Below are positions 20,779 to 28,629 of a stretch of 33,322 nucleotides of DNA, piece after piece. Positions within the stretch are counted from its first letter, which is position 1; each line of letters starts with the position of its first letter. Where the stretch lies: contig NZ_JAJAVB010000028.1 of assembly GCF_020615385.1 (NCBI RefSeq), positions 1-33,322 on the forward strand. The letters are read 5' to 3'. Source of the stretch: Jiella soli (lineage in GTDB: Bacteria; Pseudomonadota; Alphaproteobacteria; Rhizobiales; Rhizobiaceae). Below the pieces are notes generated by a model. It did not search any database. It saw only the letters and a program-made list of their open reading frames with translations, and was not told the DNA's origin. A program made the position numbers and the translations under genes.

Positions 20779-22125
20779 ATGGCACAGTCTTTTTGGAGCT
20801 TTTGGCGCTGCAGGCGCGGCAATTTTGCGATCATTACCGCGCTTGCCAGTCCCGTGCTTCTTCTGGGCATGGGCGGTGTCGTCAATTACTCCCTCGCCTT
20901 CTCGGCACGCAGTGACCTGCAGGCTGCCGCTGACGCCGCTGCGCTCGGCGCGGCGCGTGAACTCTATCTTGCCAACACCAAGCCTGAACTGCTTCAGCAG
21001 GCAGTGGAAGCGATGGTCGGAGCGAACCTCGGCGCCGACGCCGATAGTGTCCAAACCCGCGTGTCGCTGGGAAACCCTTCGGAGGGGACCGCGGCGAACG
21101 TTCGCGTCCTGTCGCAAGTCACGGTGACGCTTTCGAAGAAGATCGATGCGGCGCTTCCGATGCCCCTTTTCGCGGAGAAGTTCGGGGATCTTGCTGTCAC
21201 AGCGGTCGCTCGGGTGGCAGGCGGCGGACGGATCTGCATGATCGCGCTTGCAGAGGACGGCAACAAGGTCGTCAACATGTCCGGAAACGCGAAAATCCTG
21301 GCAGAAAGCTGCGCTGTCTATTCGGATTCCGTTGCCAAGTCCGGCGTCGCCGTTTCGCAGCGTGCCTATCTGTCCAGCGAACTGACCTGTTCCGCCGGCG
21401 GATATACAGGCTCCGAACTCAATTACGATCCATTGCCCCTGACCGATTGCCCCGCGGTCAAGGATCCGCTCGTCTCACGTGTGGCGGCGGTTCCGAGCCG
21501 TTGCGATTACGACAAGCTTTCGATCAAGGGTGAGAACAAGGATCTCTACGGCGGCGTCTTCTGCGGCGACACCAAGATCACGGGCGGTTCGCACGTCGTT
21601 ATGCGACCGGGCACCTATGTCTTCTGGGATGGCAAGCTGCGGGTAGATCAGAAGTCTACCTTGACTGGAGACGGCGTCAGCTTGGTATTCCTCGGTAAGA
21701 AGGCCGGCTTGGAGATCAAGAACGACACTGAAATTGCGCTTTCGGCATCCCAATCCGGAGCGATGGCCGGCATTCTCCTCTATGCCGACCGCGACAGCAA
21801 CAAAACCCGCAAATTCAAGATCGAGAGCAGCAACGCCCGCAAGATGGTCGGCACCATCTACCTGCCCAACGACAAGCTGACGATCGGCGGCGACAAGGAC
21901 GGCGACGGCACCTGCGACCCGGATCCCTTGACGGGCGTGACCGAGGGTCTGCTCGGCTGCAAGGCGGAAGTCGGAGATTATTCCGAGTGGACGGCCATCG
22001 TCGCAGATCAGGTCGAGGTCACCTCCGGGGCGAAGCTCGTCCTCAATACCGATTATGACGGATCGACCGTGCCGGTTCCGGCTGGCATCGGGCCGGTCGG
22101 ACGGAACATCGCGCTGGTGAAATAG
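20779..22125 (+). CDS. TadE/TadG-like pilus-assembly or surface protein
   Basis: A 448-residue protein whose start (RRGNFAIITALASPVLLLGMGG, then DLQAAADAAALGAARE) is the N-terminal signature of TadG and related Tad (tight adherence) proteins: a basic stretch, one hydrophobic helix with a type IV pilin-like feel, and an Ala-rich helix. The remainder is exported. It holds eight or so cysteines and a parallel beta-type region (GGVFCGDTKITGGSHVVMRP, KSTLTGDGVSLVFLG), and near residue 375 an acidic loop DKDGDGTCDPD that resembles calcium-binding loops of EF-hand or thrombospondin type 3 repeats. No von Willebrand A metal site was recognised, which full TadG has. No other tad genes are in the window. 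The role in adhesion is inference from the N-terminus. Confidence 0.75.
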   Translation: MAQSFWSFWRCRRGNFAIITALASPVLLLGMGGVVNYSLAFSARSDLQAAADAAALGAARELYLANTKPELLQQAVEAMVGANLGADADSVQTRVSLGNPSEGTAANVRVLSQVTVTLSKKIDAALPMPLFAEKFGDLAVTAVARVAGGGRICMIALAEDGNKVVNMSGNAKILAESCAVYSDSVAKSGVAVSQRAYLSSELTCSAGGYTGSELNYDPLPLTDCPAVKDPLVSRVAAVPSRCDYDKLSIKGENKDLYGGVFCGDTKITGGSHVVMRPGTYVFWDGKLRVDQKSTLTGDGVSLVFLGKKAGLEIKNDTEIALSASQSGAMAGILLYADRDSNKTRKFKIESSNARKMVGTIYLPNDKLTIGGDKDGDGTCDPDPLTGVTEGLLGCKAEVGDYSEWTAIVADQVEVTSGAKLVLNTDYDGSTVPVPAGIGPVGRNIALVK

Positions 22126-22291
22126 CTGGGTTTTTGGCCGATCGCCATAATCTGCAGCCGACCGACTGTGGCTCGGCATGCAGATCTTGGACGCCGATTT
22201 TTCACGTCGTTCGGACGACAGCACCCCGGCCACGATCGTCGGGGGCGGGGCTTGAGACCTGTGCTGCGATTTCTCCATCTGATCGAACGAA

Positions 22292-22315
22292 GGCGGCGGA
22301 CTTCCGCCCGCCGCC
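22292..22315. terminator. GC-rich stem-loop between convergent genes
   Basis: Arms ggcggcgg (22292-22299) and ccgccgcc (22308-22315) pair perfectly over eight bases around an eight-base loop. The hairpin lies between the stop of the TadG-like gene and the stop of paoC, which face each other, so it could stop transcripts from both sides. Neither side is followed by a proper T run, hence the modest confidence. Confidence 0.35.
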
Positions 22316-22340
22316 CCCTCGCCTTTCGCCATGAAGCCGA

Positions 22341-24626
22341 TCAGGCGGGCGGCATGAGGTTCTCGAGCCGGATCGGCAGCTCGCGGACCCTGATGCCGGT
22401 CGCGTGGTAGACCGCGTTGGAGACGGCTGCCGCGGTTCCGACATTGCCGAGCTCGCCAAGACCCTTGACGCCGGCAGAGTTCACCTCCTCGTCCACCTCC
22501 GGCACGAGGATCACCTCGACATCCTGGATGTCGGCGTTCACGGGGATCAGATATTCGGCGATGTTGCGGTTGACGTAGCGAGCGCCGCGCTCGTCCACCT
22601 CGGTCGCTTCCAGAAGTGCCGAACTCATGCCCCAGATCAAACCGCCCATCAGCTGGCTGCGGGCGGTGCGCGGGTTCATGATATGCCCGGCGGCAAAGGC
22701 GCCGACCATTCGCGGCACCCGGATCTCGCGCGTGCGGCGATGGATGCGCACCTCCACGAACTCGGCTCCGAAGGCGTACATCGCCTTGTTCCGCTTCCCC
22801 GATGGCGCGAAGGTGGTTTGGCCGTCATAGAGCTTCCGGACCGCGCCGGGCTCGACATGGTCAGGGATGAACTCGGCATATTCCTCGATCGCCGCCTGGC
22901 CGAGGGTGTCGAAGACCGTCGCAAGCTTCACCGAAGCGCCATCCGTGGCGACGATGGCGCCGTCCTTCAGCGATAGTTCGCCCGCGTCGCGCCCGCGCAG
23001 CGGGCCGTCCTCGGTGGCGACCACCGCCTGGAACAGCTTCTGCCGGATCTGGCCGCAGGCCTTCATCACCGTCGAGCAGACGCTGGCCGTCGAGTTGGAT
23101 CCGCCGGAAACCGGCGCCGGTGGCAGGTCCGTATCGCCCATCTCCACCTCGACGCGGTCGAACCCGACGCCGAGCTGCTCGGCGGCCATCTGGCCGGCGA
23201 CGGTGCGAATGCCGGTGCCGATCTCGTGACTGGCACTTTGCACCCGCACCCGGCCGTCATGATAGAGCTTCACCCGTGCGGTCGAGGCGGCGACATTGGT
23301 CGGATAGGTGGCGGTGGCACAGCCATAGCCGATCAGCCAGTCGCCGTCGCGCATCGATCCCGGCTCGGGCGTGCGCTGCGACCAGCCGAAGGCTTCGGAG
23401 GCCTGATCGAAGCACTGCATCAGCGAGCGGCTGGAGAAGCGGTTGCCGGAGATGGGATCGGTCATCGTGTCGTTGACCCGCCGGAACTCGACCGGATCCA
23501 TGCCGAGCTTCTCGGCCATCTCGTCCATCGCCGTCTCCAGCGCGAACATATAGGGCAGTTCCGGCGGCGAGCGCATGTAGGCCGGCGTCTGCCGGTCGGC
23601 CTTCACGAGGCTGACCTTGGTCGAAACGTTGTTGTAGCCATACATTCTCGCCGTCGTCTCGACGCCGCCGACGACGTAGTTGTCGACCCGCGACGTCAGC
23701 TCCCAGCCCTCGTGGCTGAAGGCGTTGAGCTTGCCCGCCGCGTCCGCGCCGAGGCGCACCGTCTGCCGGGTCGGCGCGCGGTAGGGAACGGTGGTGAAGC
23801 ACTGCTGGCGGGTGACGACGCAGCGCACCGGCCGGTTCAGCTTGCGCGCCGCCAGCGCCACGATGGCGGTACGCGGCGTCATCGGCCCCTTGGAGCCGAA
23901 GCCGCCGCCGATATAGCGGCTGATCACCCGGATCTTCGCGGGGTCCATGTGCATCTGCCGGGCGAGCGCCCCGCGGAAGCCGTAGACGTTCTGCGATGGC
24001 TCGTAGATCGTCAGCTCCTCGCCGTTCCAGACCGCCGTGGTGGAGAAGAGCTCCATCGGATTGTGGTGCTGGGTCGGCGTGCGGTACTCGGCCTCGTGCT
24101 TGGTCGCGGCGGTGTCCCAGGCGCCGTCGAAGTCGCCCGTCGAGGGATATTCCCCGAACTTCTTCGTGTTGCCCTTGGCCTCGATCACCTCGACGCCCTG
24201 CGAATCGAGCGAGGCGCTGGGCTCGTCGAAATCATAGTCGGCGGACACCTTGAAGGCGGCCTCATGCGCGGCGACGAAGGTGTCGGCGACCACGAGCGCG
24301 ATGATCTGCCCGTCGTGGAAGATCTCGGTCCGGTGGAGCGGCCCGAGCGAGGTGTAGCTCGCATTGCCGAATTCGGGCGGATCGATCCCGTCCATGTCGC
24401 CATGGCTGACGATGGCGAGGACGCCCGGAACCCTGCGCGCCTCGTCGAGGTGAAGCGCCTTCAGCCTGCCCCGCGCGATCGGGCTGGTGACGAGGACGCC
24501 ATAGGTGGGGTTGTTGACCGGCTCGTCGGCGGCATAGTGCGCCTCGCCGGTGACCTTCAGCCGGGCGTCGATGCGCGCGACCGGCTGGCCCATATTCTTC
24601 TTGGATTCGGGAACGGCGGCGGTCAT
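22341..24626 (-). CDS. paoC: Aldehyde oxidoreductase, molybdenum-binding subunit (PaoC/YagR-like)
   Basis: Large subunit of a xanthine-oxidase-family enzyme, 761 residues (E. coli PaoC is a little over 730). It holds the molybdopterin cytosine dinucleotide cofactor and oxidises aldehydes. Family landmarks: LKVTGEAHYAADEP near the N-terminus, YIGGGFGSKGPMTPRTAIVALAA in the first half, SHEIGTGIRTVAGQMAAEQLG and the C-terminal KGLGELGNVGTAAAVSNAVYHATG, where the Glu of GELG is at the place of the catalytic base. The gene follows paoB with a four-base overlap and a GGAGG ribosome binding site. The three-gene order iron-sulfur, FAD, molybdenum subunit equals paoABC of E. coli. The paoD/xdhC-type gene for cofactor sulfuration is not seen next to it. 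Confidence 0.9.
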   Translation of the reverse strand: MTAAVPESKKNMGQPVARIDARLKVTGEAHYAADEPVNNPTYGVLVTSPIARGRLKALHLDEARRVPGVLAIVSHGDMDGIDPPEFGNASYTSLGPLHRTEIFHDGQIIALVVADTFVAAHEAAFKVSADYDFDEPSASLDSQGVEVIEAKGNTKKFGEYPSTGDFDGAWDTAATKHEAEYRTPTQHHNPMELFSTTAVWNGEELTIYEPSQNVYGFRGALARQMHMDPAKIRVISRYIGGGFGSKGPMTPRTAIVALAARKLNRPVRCVVTRQQCFTTVPYRAPTRQTVRLGADAAGKLNAFSHEGWELTSRVDNYVVGGVETTARMYGYNNVSTKVSLVKADRQTPAYMRSPPELPYMFALETAMDEMAEKLGMDPVEFRRVNDTMTDPISGNRFSSRSLMQCFDQASEAFGWSQRTPEPGSMRDGDWLIGYGCATATYPTNVAASTARVKLYHDGRVRVQSASHEIGTGIRTVAGQMAAEQLGVGFDRVEVEMGDTDLPPAPVSGGSNSTASVCSTVMKACGQIRQKLFQAVVATEDGPLRGRDAGELSLKDGAIVATDGASVKLATVFDTLGQAAIEEYAEFIPDHVEPGAVRKLYDGQTTFAPSGKRNKAMYAFGAEFVEVRIHRRTREIRVPRMVGAFAAGHIMNPRTARSQLMGGLIWGMSSALLEATEVDERGARYVNRNIAEYLIPVNADIQDVEVILVPEVDEEVNSAGVKGLGELGNVGTAAAVSNAVYHATGIRVRELPIRLENLMPPA

Positions 24627-25651
24627 CGGGAAGCCTCCATGTCGCGGGTTTCGAACAGGGCGCGGATGATCGTCTGCTTGCCGATCGGCACCTTGTAGGC
24701 GTTGTGCTGGTGGGTGACGGCGCTCTGAAATGCCGCATCCGCCGCCTCGGCGGCGCTGTCCTCGTCGAGCGTGCGGCCCTTCAGGATTTCCTCCGCGTCA
24801 TGGGCACGCCACGGCGCCGCCGCGACCCCGCCGAGGGCAATCCGCACGTCGCGGACGGTGTCGCCGTCCATGTCGAGCGCGACGGCCGCCGCGGTGAGCG
24901 CGTATTGGTAGGAGTCGCGGTCGCGCACCTTCACGTAGCGAGAGCGCTTGGTGTGCGGCCCCGCGGGGATGTTGTAGCCGAGGATCAGCTCGCCCGGCTT
25001 CAGCTCCGTCTCGTCCCAGGGCGTATCGCCCGGCAGCTTGTGCAGATCGGCGAAGCGCATCGTGCGCGGTCCGTTCGGCCCCAGGATATCCACCGTGGCG
25101 TCCAGCGCCACCAGCGCCTGCCCGAAGTCGCCGGGATAGCGGGCGATGCAGCTGTCGCTGACGCCGAGGACCGCGTGCTGGCGGTTGAAGCCGTTGATCG
25201 CGGCGCAGCCCGAGCCGGGATCGCGCTTGTTGCAGGGGAAGCTGACTTCGCGGAAATAATCGCAGCGGGTGCGCTGCAGGACGTTCCCGCCGAGGCTCGC
25301 CATATTGCGGATCTGGCGCGTTGCGGCGAGCTTCATCGTGTCATGGATGACCGGATAGTCGCGCTGGATGGTCTCGTTGTCCTCGGCCTCGGCCATCCGC
25401 ACGAGCGAACCGATCCGCAGCCCGGAATCGCCGACACGGATGCGGCGCATGTTGTCGCCGGCGATCTCGTTGACGTCGAGCACGAAGTCCGGCCGCATGA
25501 CGTCGAGACGCATGTAGTCGGACATGTTGGTGCCGCCGGCGATGTACTGCCCGTCGGCCTGGACCGAGGGGACGTCGCGGCGGGAATGGCGGCGGATCGC
25601 GGCAACCGCGTCCTCGGCATTGCGCGCGCGTTCGTAGACGAAGGGACGCAT
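24623..25651 (-). CDS. paoB: Aldehyde oxidoreductase, FAD-binding subunit (PaoB/YagS-like)
   Basis: Middle subunit of the molybdenum enzyme, 342 residues, of the CO dehydrogenase/xanthine dehydrogenase FAD-domain family. The FAD pyrophosphate loop is visible as IAGGTNMSDYMR, and a second FAD contact as ASLGGNVLQRTRC. After this the sequence CDYFREVSFPCNKRDPGSGC gives a set of cysteines like the one in PaoB that holds an additional [4Fe-4S] cluster, absent from ordinary xanthine dehydrogenase FAD subunits. The start ATG 25651 lies four bases after the paoA stop, with AAGGAGG at the end of paoA as ribosome binding site. Confidence 0.9.
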   Translation of the reverse strand: MRPFVYERARNAEDAVAAIRRHSRRDVPSVQADGQYIAGGTNMSDYMRLDVMRPDFVLDVNEIAGDNMRRIRVGDSGLRIGSLVRMAEAEDNETIQRDYPVIHDTMKLAATRQIRNMASLGGNVLQRTRCDYFREVSFPCNKRDPGSGCAAINGFNRQHAVLGVSDSCIARYPGDFGQALVALDATVDILGPNGPRTMRFADLHKLPGDTPWDETELKPGELILGYNIPAGPHTKRSRYVKVRDRDSYQYALTAAAVALDMDGDTVRDVRIALGGVAAAPWRAHDAEEILKGRTLDEDSAAEAADAAFQSAVTHQHNAYKVPIGKQTIIRALFETRDMEASR

Positions 25652-25655
25652 GGGC

Positions 25656-26315
25656 TCAGCCCTCCTTCATGGCATCGCGGGCCTGGACCACGGCGGCGAC
25701 GATGTTGGGATAGGCCGCGCAGCGGCACAGGTTTCCGCTCATGTATTCACGGATCTCCGGCTCGCTGCCGGCATGGCCTTCCTTGACGCAGCCGACGGCC
25801 GACATGATCTGCCCGGGCGTGCAGTAGCCGCACTGGAAGGCGTCGTTGTCGATGAAGGCCTGCTGCATCGGGTGCAGATCGCCGGTCGCCGGCGCCAGTC
25901 CTTCGATCGTCGTGATCTCGTGACCCTCGGCCATCACGGCGAAGGTCATGCAGGACAGCTGGCGCTGGCCGTCGATATGGACGGTGCAGGCACCGCACTG
26001 GCCATGGTCGCAGCCTTTCTTGGTGCCGGTGAGGCGCAGATGGTCGCGCAGCGTGTCGAGCAGGCTGGTGCGCTGGTCGATCGCCAATTCGTACGGCTGA
26101 CCGTTGATCCGCAGGGTCACGATGCGCGGTGTCTGCGCATCCGGCCCTCCGTCGGACGGCGCCCTCTCCTGCGCGGATGCGCCGGAAAGCGCGACGGCGG
26201 CTGTGGCGCCGGTGGCGGCTCCCGTCAGGAAGTTGCGCCGGTTCAAGGCGAAGCCAGGGCCGCTTTCGGTCGGATGCCCTGGAAAACGAACCTGTCGGAA
26301 TGCTGTCAGAGGCAT
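25656..26315 (-). CDS. paoA: Aldehyde oxidoreductase, [2Fe-2S] subunit with Tat signal (PaoA/YagT-like)
   Basis: Small electron-transfer subunit. From ATG 26315 the protein has 219 residues with a twin-arginine signal (NRRNFLTGAATGATAAVALSGASAQ region), which would carry the folded heterotrimer to the periplasm as in E. coli PaoABC. Two cluster-binding groups are complete: GCDHGQCGACTVHIDG with a following Cys (plant-type ferredoxin) and CGYCTPGQIM paired with GNLCRCAAYPNI. The open frame reaches back to 26450, but the added residues do not look like a signal and would move the Tat motif far from the N-terminus, so the internal start is preferred; its ribosome binding site is weak. First gene of a three-gene operon. 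Confidence 0.9.
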   Translation of the reverse strand: MPLTAFRQVRFPGHPTESGPGFALNRRNFLTGAATGATAAVALSGASAQERAPSDGGPDAQTPRIVTLRINGQPYELAIDQRTSLLDTLRDHLRLTGTKKGCDHGQCGACTVHIDGQRQLSCMTFAVMAEGHEITTIEGLAPATGDLHPMQQAFIDNDAFQCGYCTPGQIMSAVGCVKEGHAGSEPEIREYMSGNLCRCAAYPNIVAAVVQARDAMKEG

Positions 26316-26757
26316 TTGACGCTTTCGACAGGACCGGAACCCGGCGCACCTCGCCAGCCTGGCGACGACGCCGCATCGCAGGCCGAGCAACGCTGGAGGG
26401 ATCACCGCGCGATCAAGTGAACGTGAACGACAAGGAGGCACGATGATCACCCCGCGATCTAAAAATCAGCGCTCTGTGGGATGAGGCAGGTGAGCTTCGG
26501 CGGCGACCGGAGCGCGTCGGATTTCAGTCCGCCTACGCCTCTGCCGCCACCTCGGCACAAGCGGCGTGTTCGGCACGATTGACCTGTTGCCGGGGGACAT
26601 TCGCGCCGCCCCCCCCCGGCGGATGCAAGCCCTGGCTCCCGGCCTGCATCCACGCTGCAGGCCAAGAGATTGCGGCACCGCCCCTTGTCGGAATGATGCA
26701 GGGCAAGGCAGAGGGGTGTCGAACCCTCGTTTCGCGTCGATCCGCAGGAATCCGCCC
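26316..26757. other. Divergent gap between paoA and the glutaminase gene
   Basis: This 442-base stretch separates two divergently read genes and should hold both promoters, but no clear -35/-10 pair can be named. It includes a run of nine cytosines at 26609-26617 and, just before the glutaminase ATG, an AGGAA ribosome binding site (26745-26749). Open frames here on both strands are low-complexity Arg/Pro-rich sequence without family resemblance. Confidence 0.5.
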
Positions 26758-27708
26758 ATGCCCGCACCTCACCTTCCGGACGTCGTCGCCGAAATCGCCG
26801 CCGAGATGCGCGCCCGGCCCGACCGCGGCGAGGTTGCGACCTACATCCCGGAGCTCGGCCGGGTCGACACGAACCAGTTCGGTCTTGCCGTGGCGCTCGG
26901 CGACGGCAGCATCGTCTGTGGCGGCGATTGCGACGCAGCCTTCTCGATCCAGAGCGTTTCCAAGGTGTTCACCCTGACCCTGGCTCTCGGCTTTGCCGGC
27001 GACCGCCTCTGGAACCGCGTCGGGCGTGAGCCGTCCGGCAGCCGGTTCAATTCCATTGTCCAGCTGGAGCACGAGCGCGGTGTGCCGCGCAATCCGTTCA
27101 TCAATGCCGGCGCGATCGCCGTGACCGACCACATCCTCTCCGGCCACCAGCCGCGCGAAGCGCTCGGCGAGATCATGCGATTCATGCAGTTCCTCGCGAG
27201 CGACGATACGATCTTCATCGACAAGGCGGTCGCGGCCTCGGAGGAGCGGACGGGCTTCAACAATCGCGCCCTCGCCAACTTCATGAAGGGCTTCGGCGTC
27301 CTCGAAAATCCCGTCGAATACGTGCTCGGCGTCTATTTCCACCACTGCGCGATCGCCATGAACTGCCGCCAGTTGGCCAGAGCCGGCAGCTTCCTCGCCC
27401 ATCGCGGCAAGCATCCGGAGACCGGCTTCTCCGTCGTCACGCCCGAAAGGGCCAAGCGCATCAACGCCATCATGCTCACCTGCGGCCATTATGACGGGTC
27501 CGGCGAGTTCGCCTACCGGGTCGGCCTGCCCGGCAAGAGCGGCGTCGGCGGTGGCATTCTCGCGATCGTCCCCGGCAAGGCGTCGGTGGCGGTCTGGTCC
27601 CCCGGCCTCGACGCGGCCGGCAATTCCCATCTCGGTCGCATCGCGCTGGAAACGCTCACGCGGCGCATGGGCTGGTCGATCTTCGGGGCGGACAGCGATC
27701 CCATCTGA
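26758..27708 (+). CDS. glsA: Glutaminase
   Basis: Serine-dependent beta-lactamase-fold glutaminase that hydrolyses L-glutamine to glutamate and ammonia, 316 residues (usual length about 305-310). The nucleophile and general base are seen in [10 protein letters not shown] (Ser66 and Lys69, the same numbering as the E. coli enzymes). Other family stretches are [45 protein letters not shown] and [25 protein letters not shown]. Start ATG 26758 follows an AGGAA site and starts the protein at the usual place; the open frame upstream to 26566 is not part of the family. The gene is divergent from paoABC and convergent with the DUF502 gene; no operon partner. Bacteria use such enzymes for nitrogen supply and acid stress, which is not resolved here. 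Confidence 0.95.
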   Translation: MPAPHLPDVVAEIAAEMRARPDRGEVATYIPELGRVDTNQFGLAVALGDGSIVCGGDCDAAFSIQSVSKVFTLTLALGFAGDRLWNRVGREPSGSRFNSIVQLEHERGVPRNPFINAGAIAVTDHILSGHQPREALGEIMRFMQFLASDDTIFIDKAVAASEERTGFNNRALANFMKGFGVLENPVEYVLGVYFHHCAIAMNCRQLARAGSFLAHRGKHPETGFSVVTPERAKRINAIMLTCGHYDGSGEFAYRVGLPGKSGVGGGILAIVPGKASVAVWSPGLDAAGNSHLGRIALETLTRRMGWSIFGADSDPI

Positions 27709-27809
27709 TCCGCGCGGAGCCAGACACCACACGGCCCTTTCGGGCGGCTAAGCGGAAGAACTGGCCCCTGTCACGAAGACCAACTGATACGAGAATCGCC
27801 CGCCGGGCG

Positions 27810-28505
27810 TTACTCCGCCGCCTCGGTCTGCGCTTCGCGCTGGCGCCGCGTCTCGACGATGCGGCTCGCGTCGCCAAGGCTGATCGGTGCCTCCTTCTCG
27901 TCGCCGGTGACGAGGCCGGCGGAGACCACCAGCTTCAGCGCGGCCTCGATGCTCATATTGAGGACCCTGACCTCCTCCCGCGGCACGAACATCAGGAAAC
28001 CGGAAGTCGGGTTCGGCGTCGGTGGCAGGAATACCGCGAGCATCTCCTCGCCCTGGTCTGAAAGCACGGTCGCAATCTCGCCGCGCGCGGTCGTGGCAAC
28101 GAACACGAGGCACCAGACGCCTTTTCGCGGATACTCCATCAGCGCGGCGGTCTTGAAGGAGGACGAGCGGTCGGCGAGCACGGTCTCGAAGATCTGCTTG
28201 AGTGCCGTGTAGACGGTGCGCACCAGGGGCATTCGCCCGAGCACGTTCTCGCCCCACCCGAAGATGGTACGCCCGATGATGTTGGCGGTCAGGAAGCCGA
28301 TCAGCGTGATCAGGATCAGCGCCACGATTAGCCCGAAACCGGGTACGGCGAAGGGCAGATAGGAATCCGGCCAGTAGCGCGGCGGGATATAGGGTTGCAC
28401 CCAGGAATCGACCCAGCCCATGAAGGACCAGGTGATCCAGGCGGTGATCGCCAGCGGCGCACAGACGATGAAGCCCGTAAGGAAGTAATTGCGTAGCCGC
28501 ATCAT
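27810..28505 (-). CDS. DUF502 family membrane protein
   Basis: A 231-residue protein with two hydrophobic helices (about residues 7-31 and 55-78) and a soluble domain, matching DUF502. Recognisable stretches: LRNYFLTGFIVCAPLAIT, GFLTANIIGRTIFGWGENVL, VRTVYTALKQIFETVL and VFLPPTPNPTSGFLMFVP. The biochemical role of the family is not known; a distant relative is a plant COV protein. It lies 124 bases after glmS on the same strand; glmS, DUF502 and recG are often neighbours in Rhizobiales, but recG is absent here and the next gene is the convergent glutaminase. Confidence 0.9.
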   Translation of the reverse strand: MMRLRNYFLTGFIVCAPLAITAWITWSFMGWVDSWVQPYIPPRYWPDSYLPFAVPGFGLIVALILITLIGFLTANIIGRTIFGWGENVLGRMPLVRTVYTALKQIFETVLADRSSSFKTAALMEYPRKGVWCLVFVATTARGEIATVLSDQGEEMLAVFLPPTPNPTSGFLMFVPREEVRVLNMSIEAALKLVVSAGLVTGDEKEAPISLGDASRIVETRRQREAQTEAAE

Positions 28506-28629
28506 CGCCGAAACTGATCCTCAATGCCGCAGACGGCGCCGCGCTCGCCGGGTGCCATCTGCGGCCGCGAGAATCGCCGCCACATGCGGCAAATGCAAGG
28601 CGGATTTTGCAGGCGCGAAGAACGGATCG

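Noticed and set aside
23226-24698. 490-residue plus-strand open frame opposite paoC
   Set aside because: His/Arg/Asp-rich shadow typical for antisense of a high-GC gene; paoC is intact on the other strand.
27734-27745. gccc-tttc-gggc stem after the glutaminase stop as terminator
   Set aside because: Only four base pairs and no T run.
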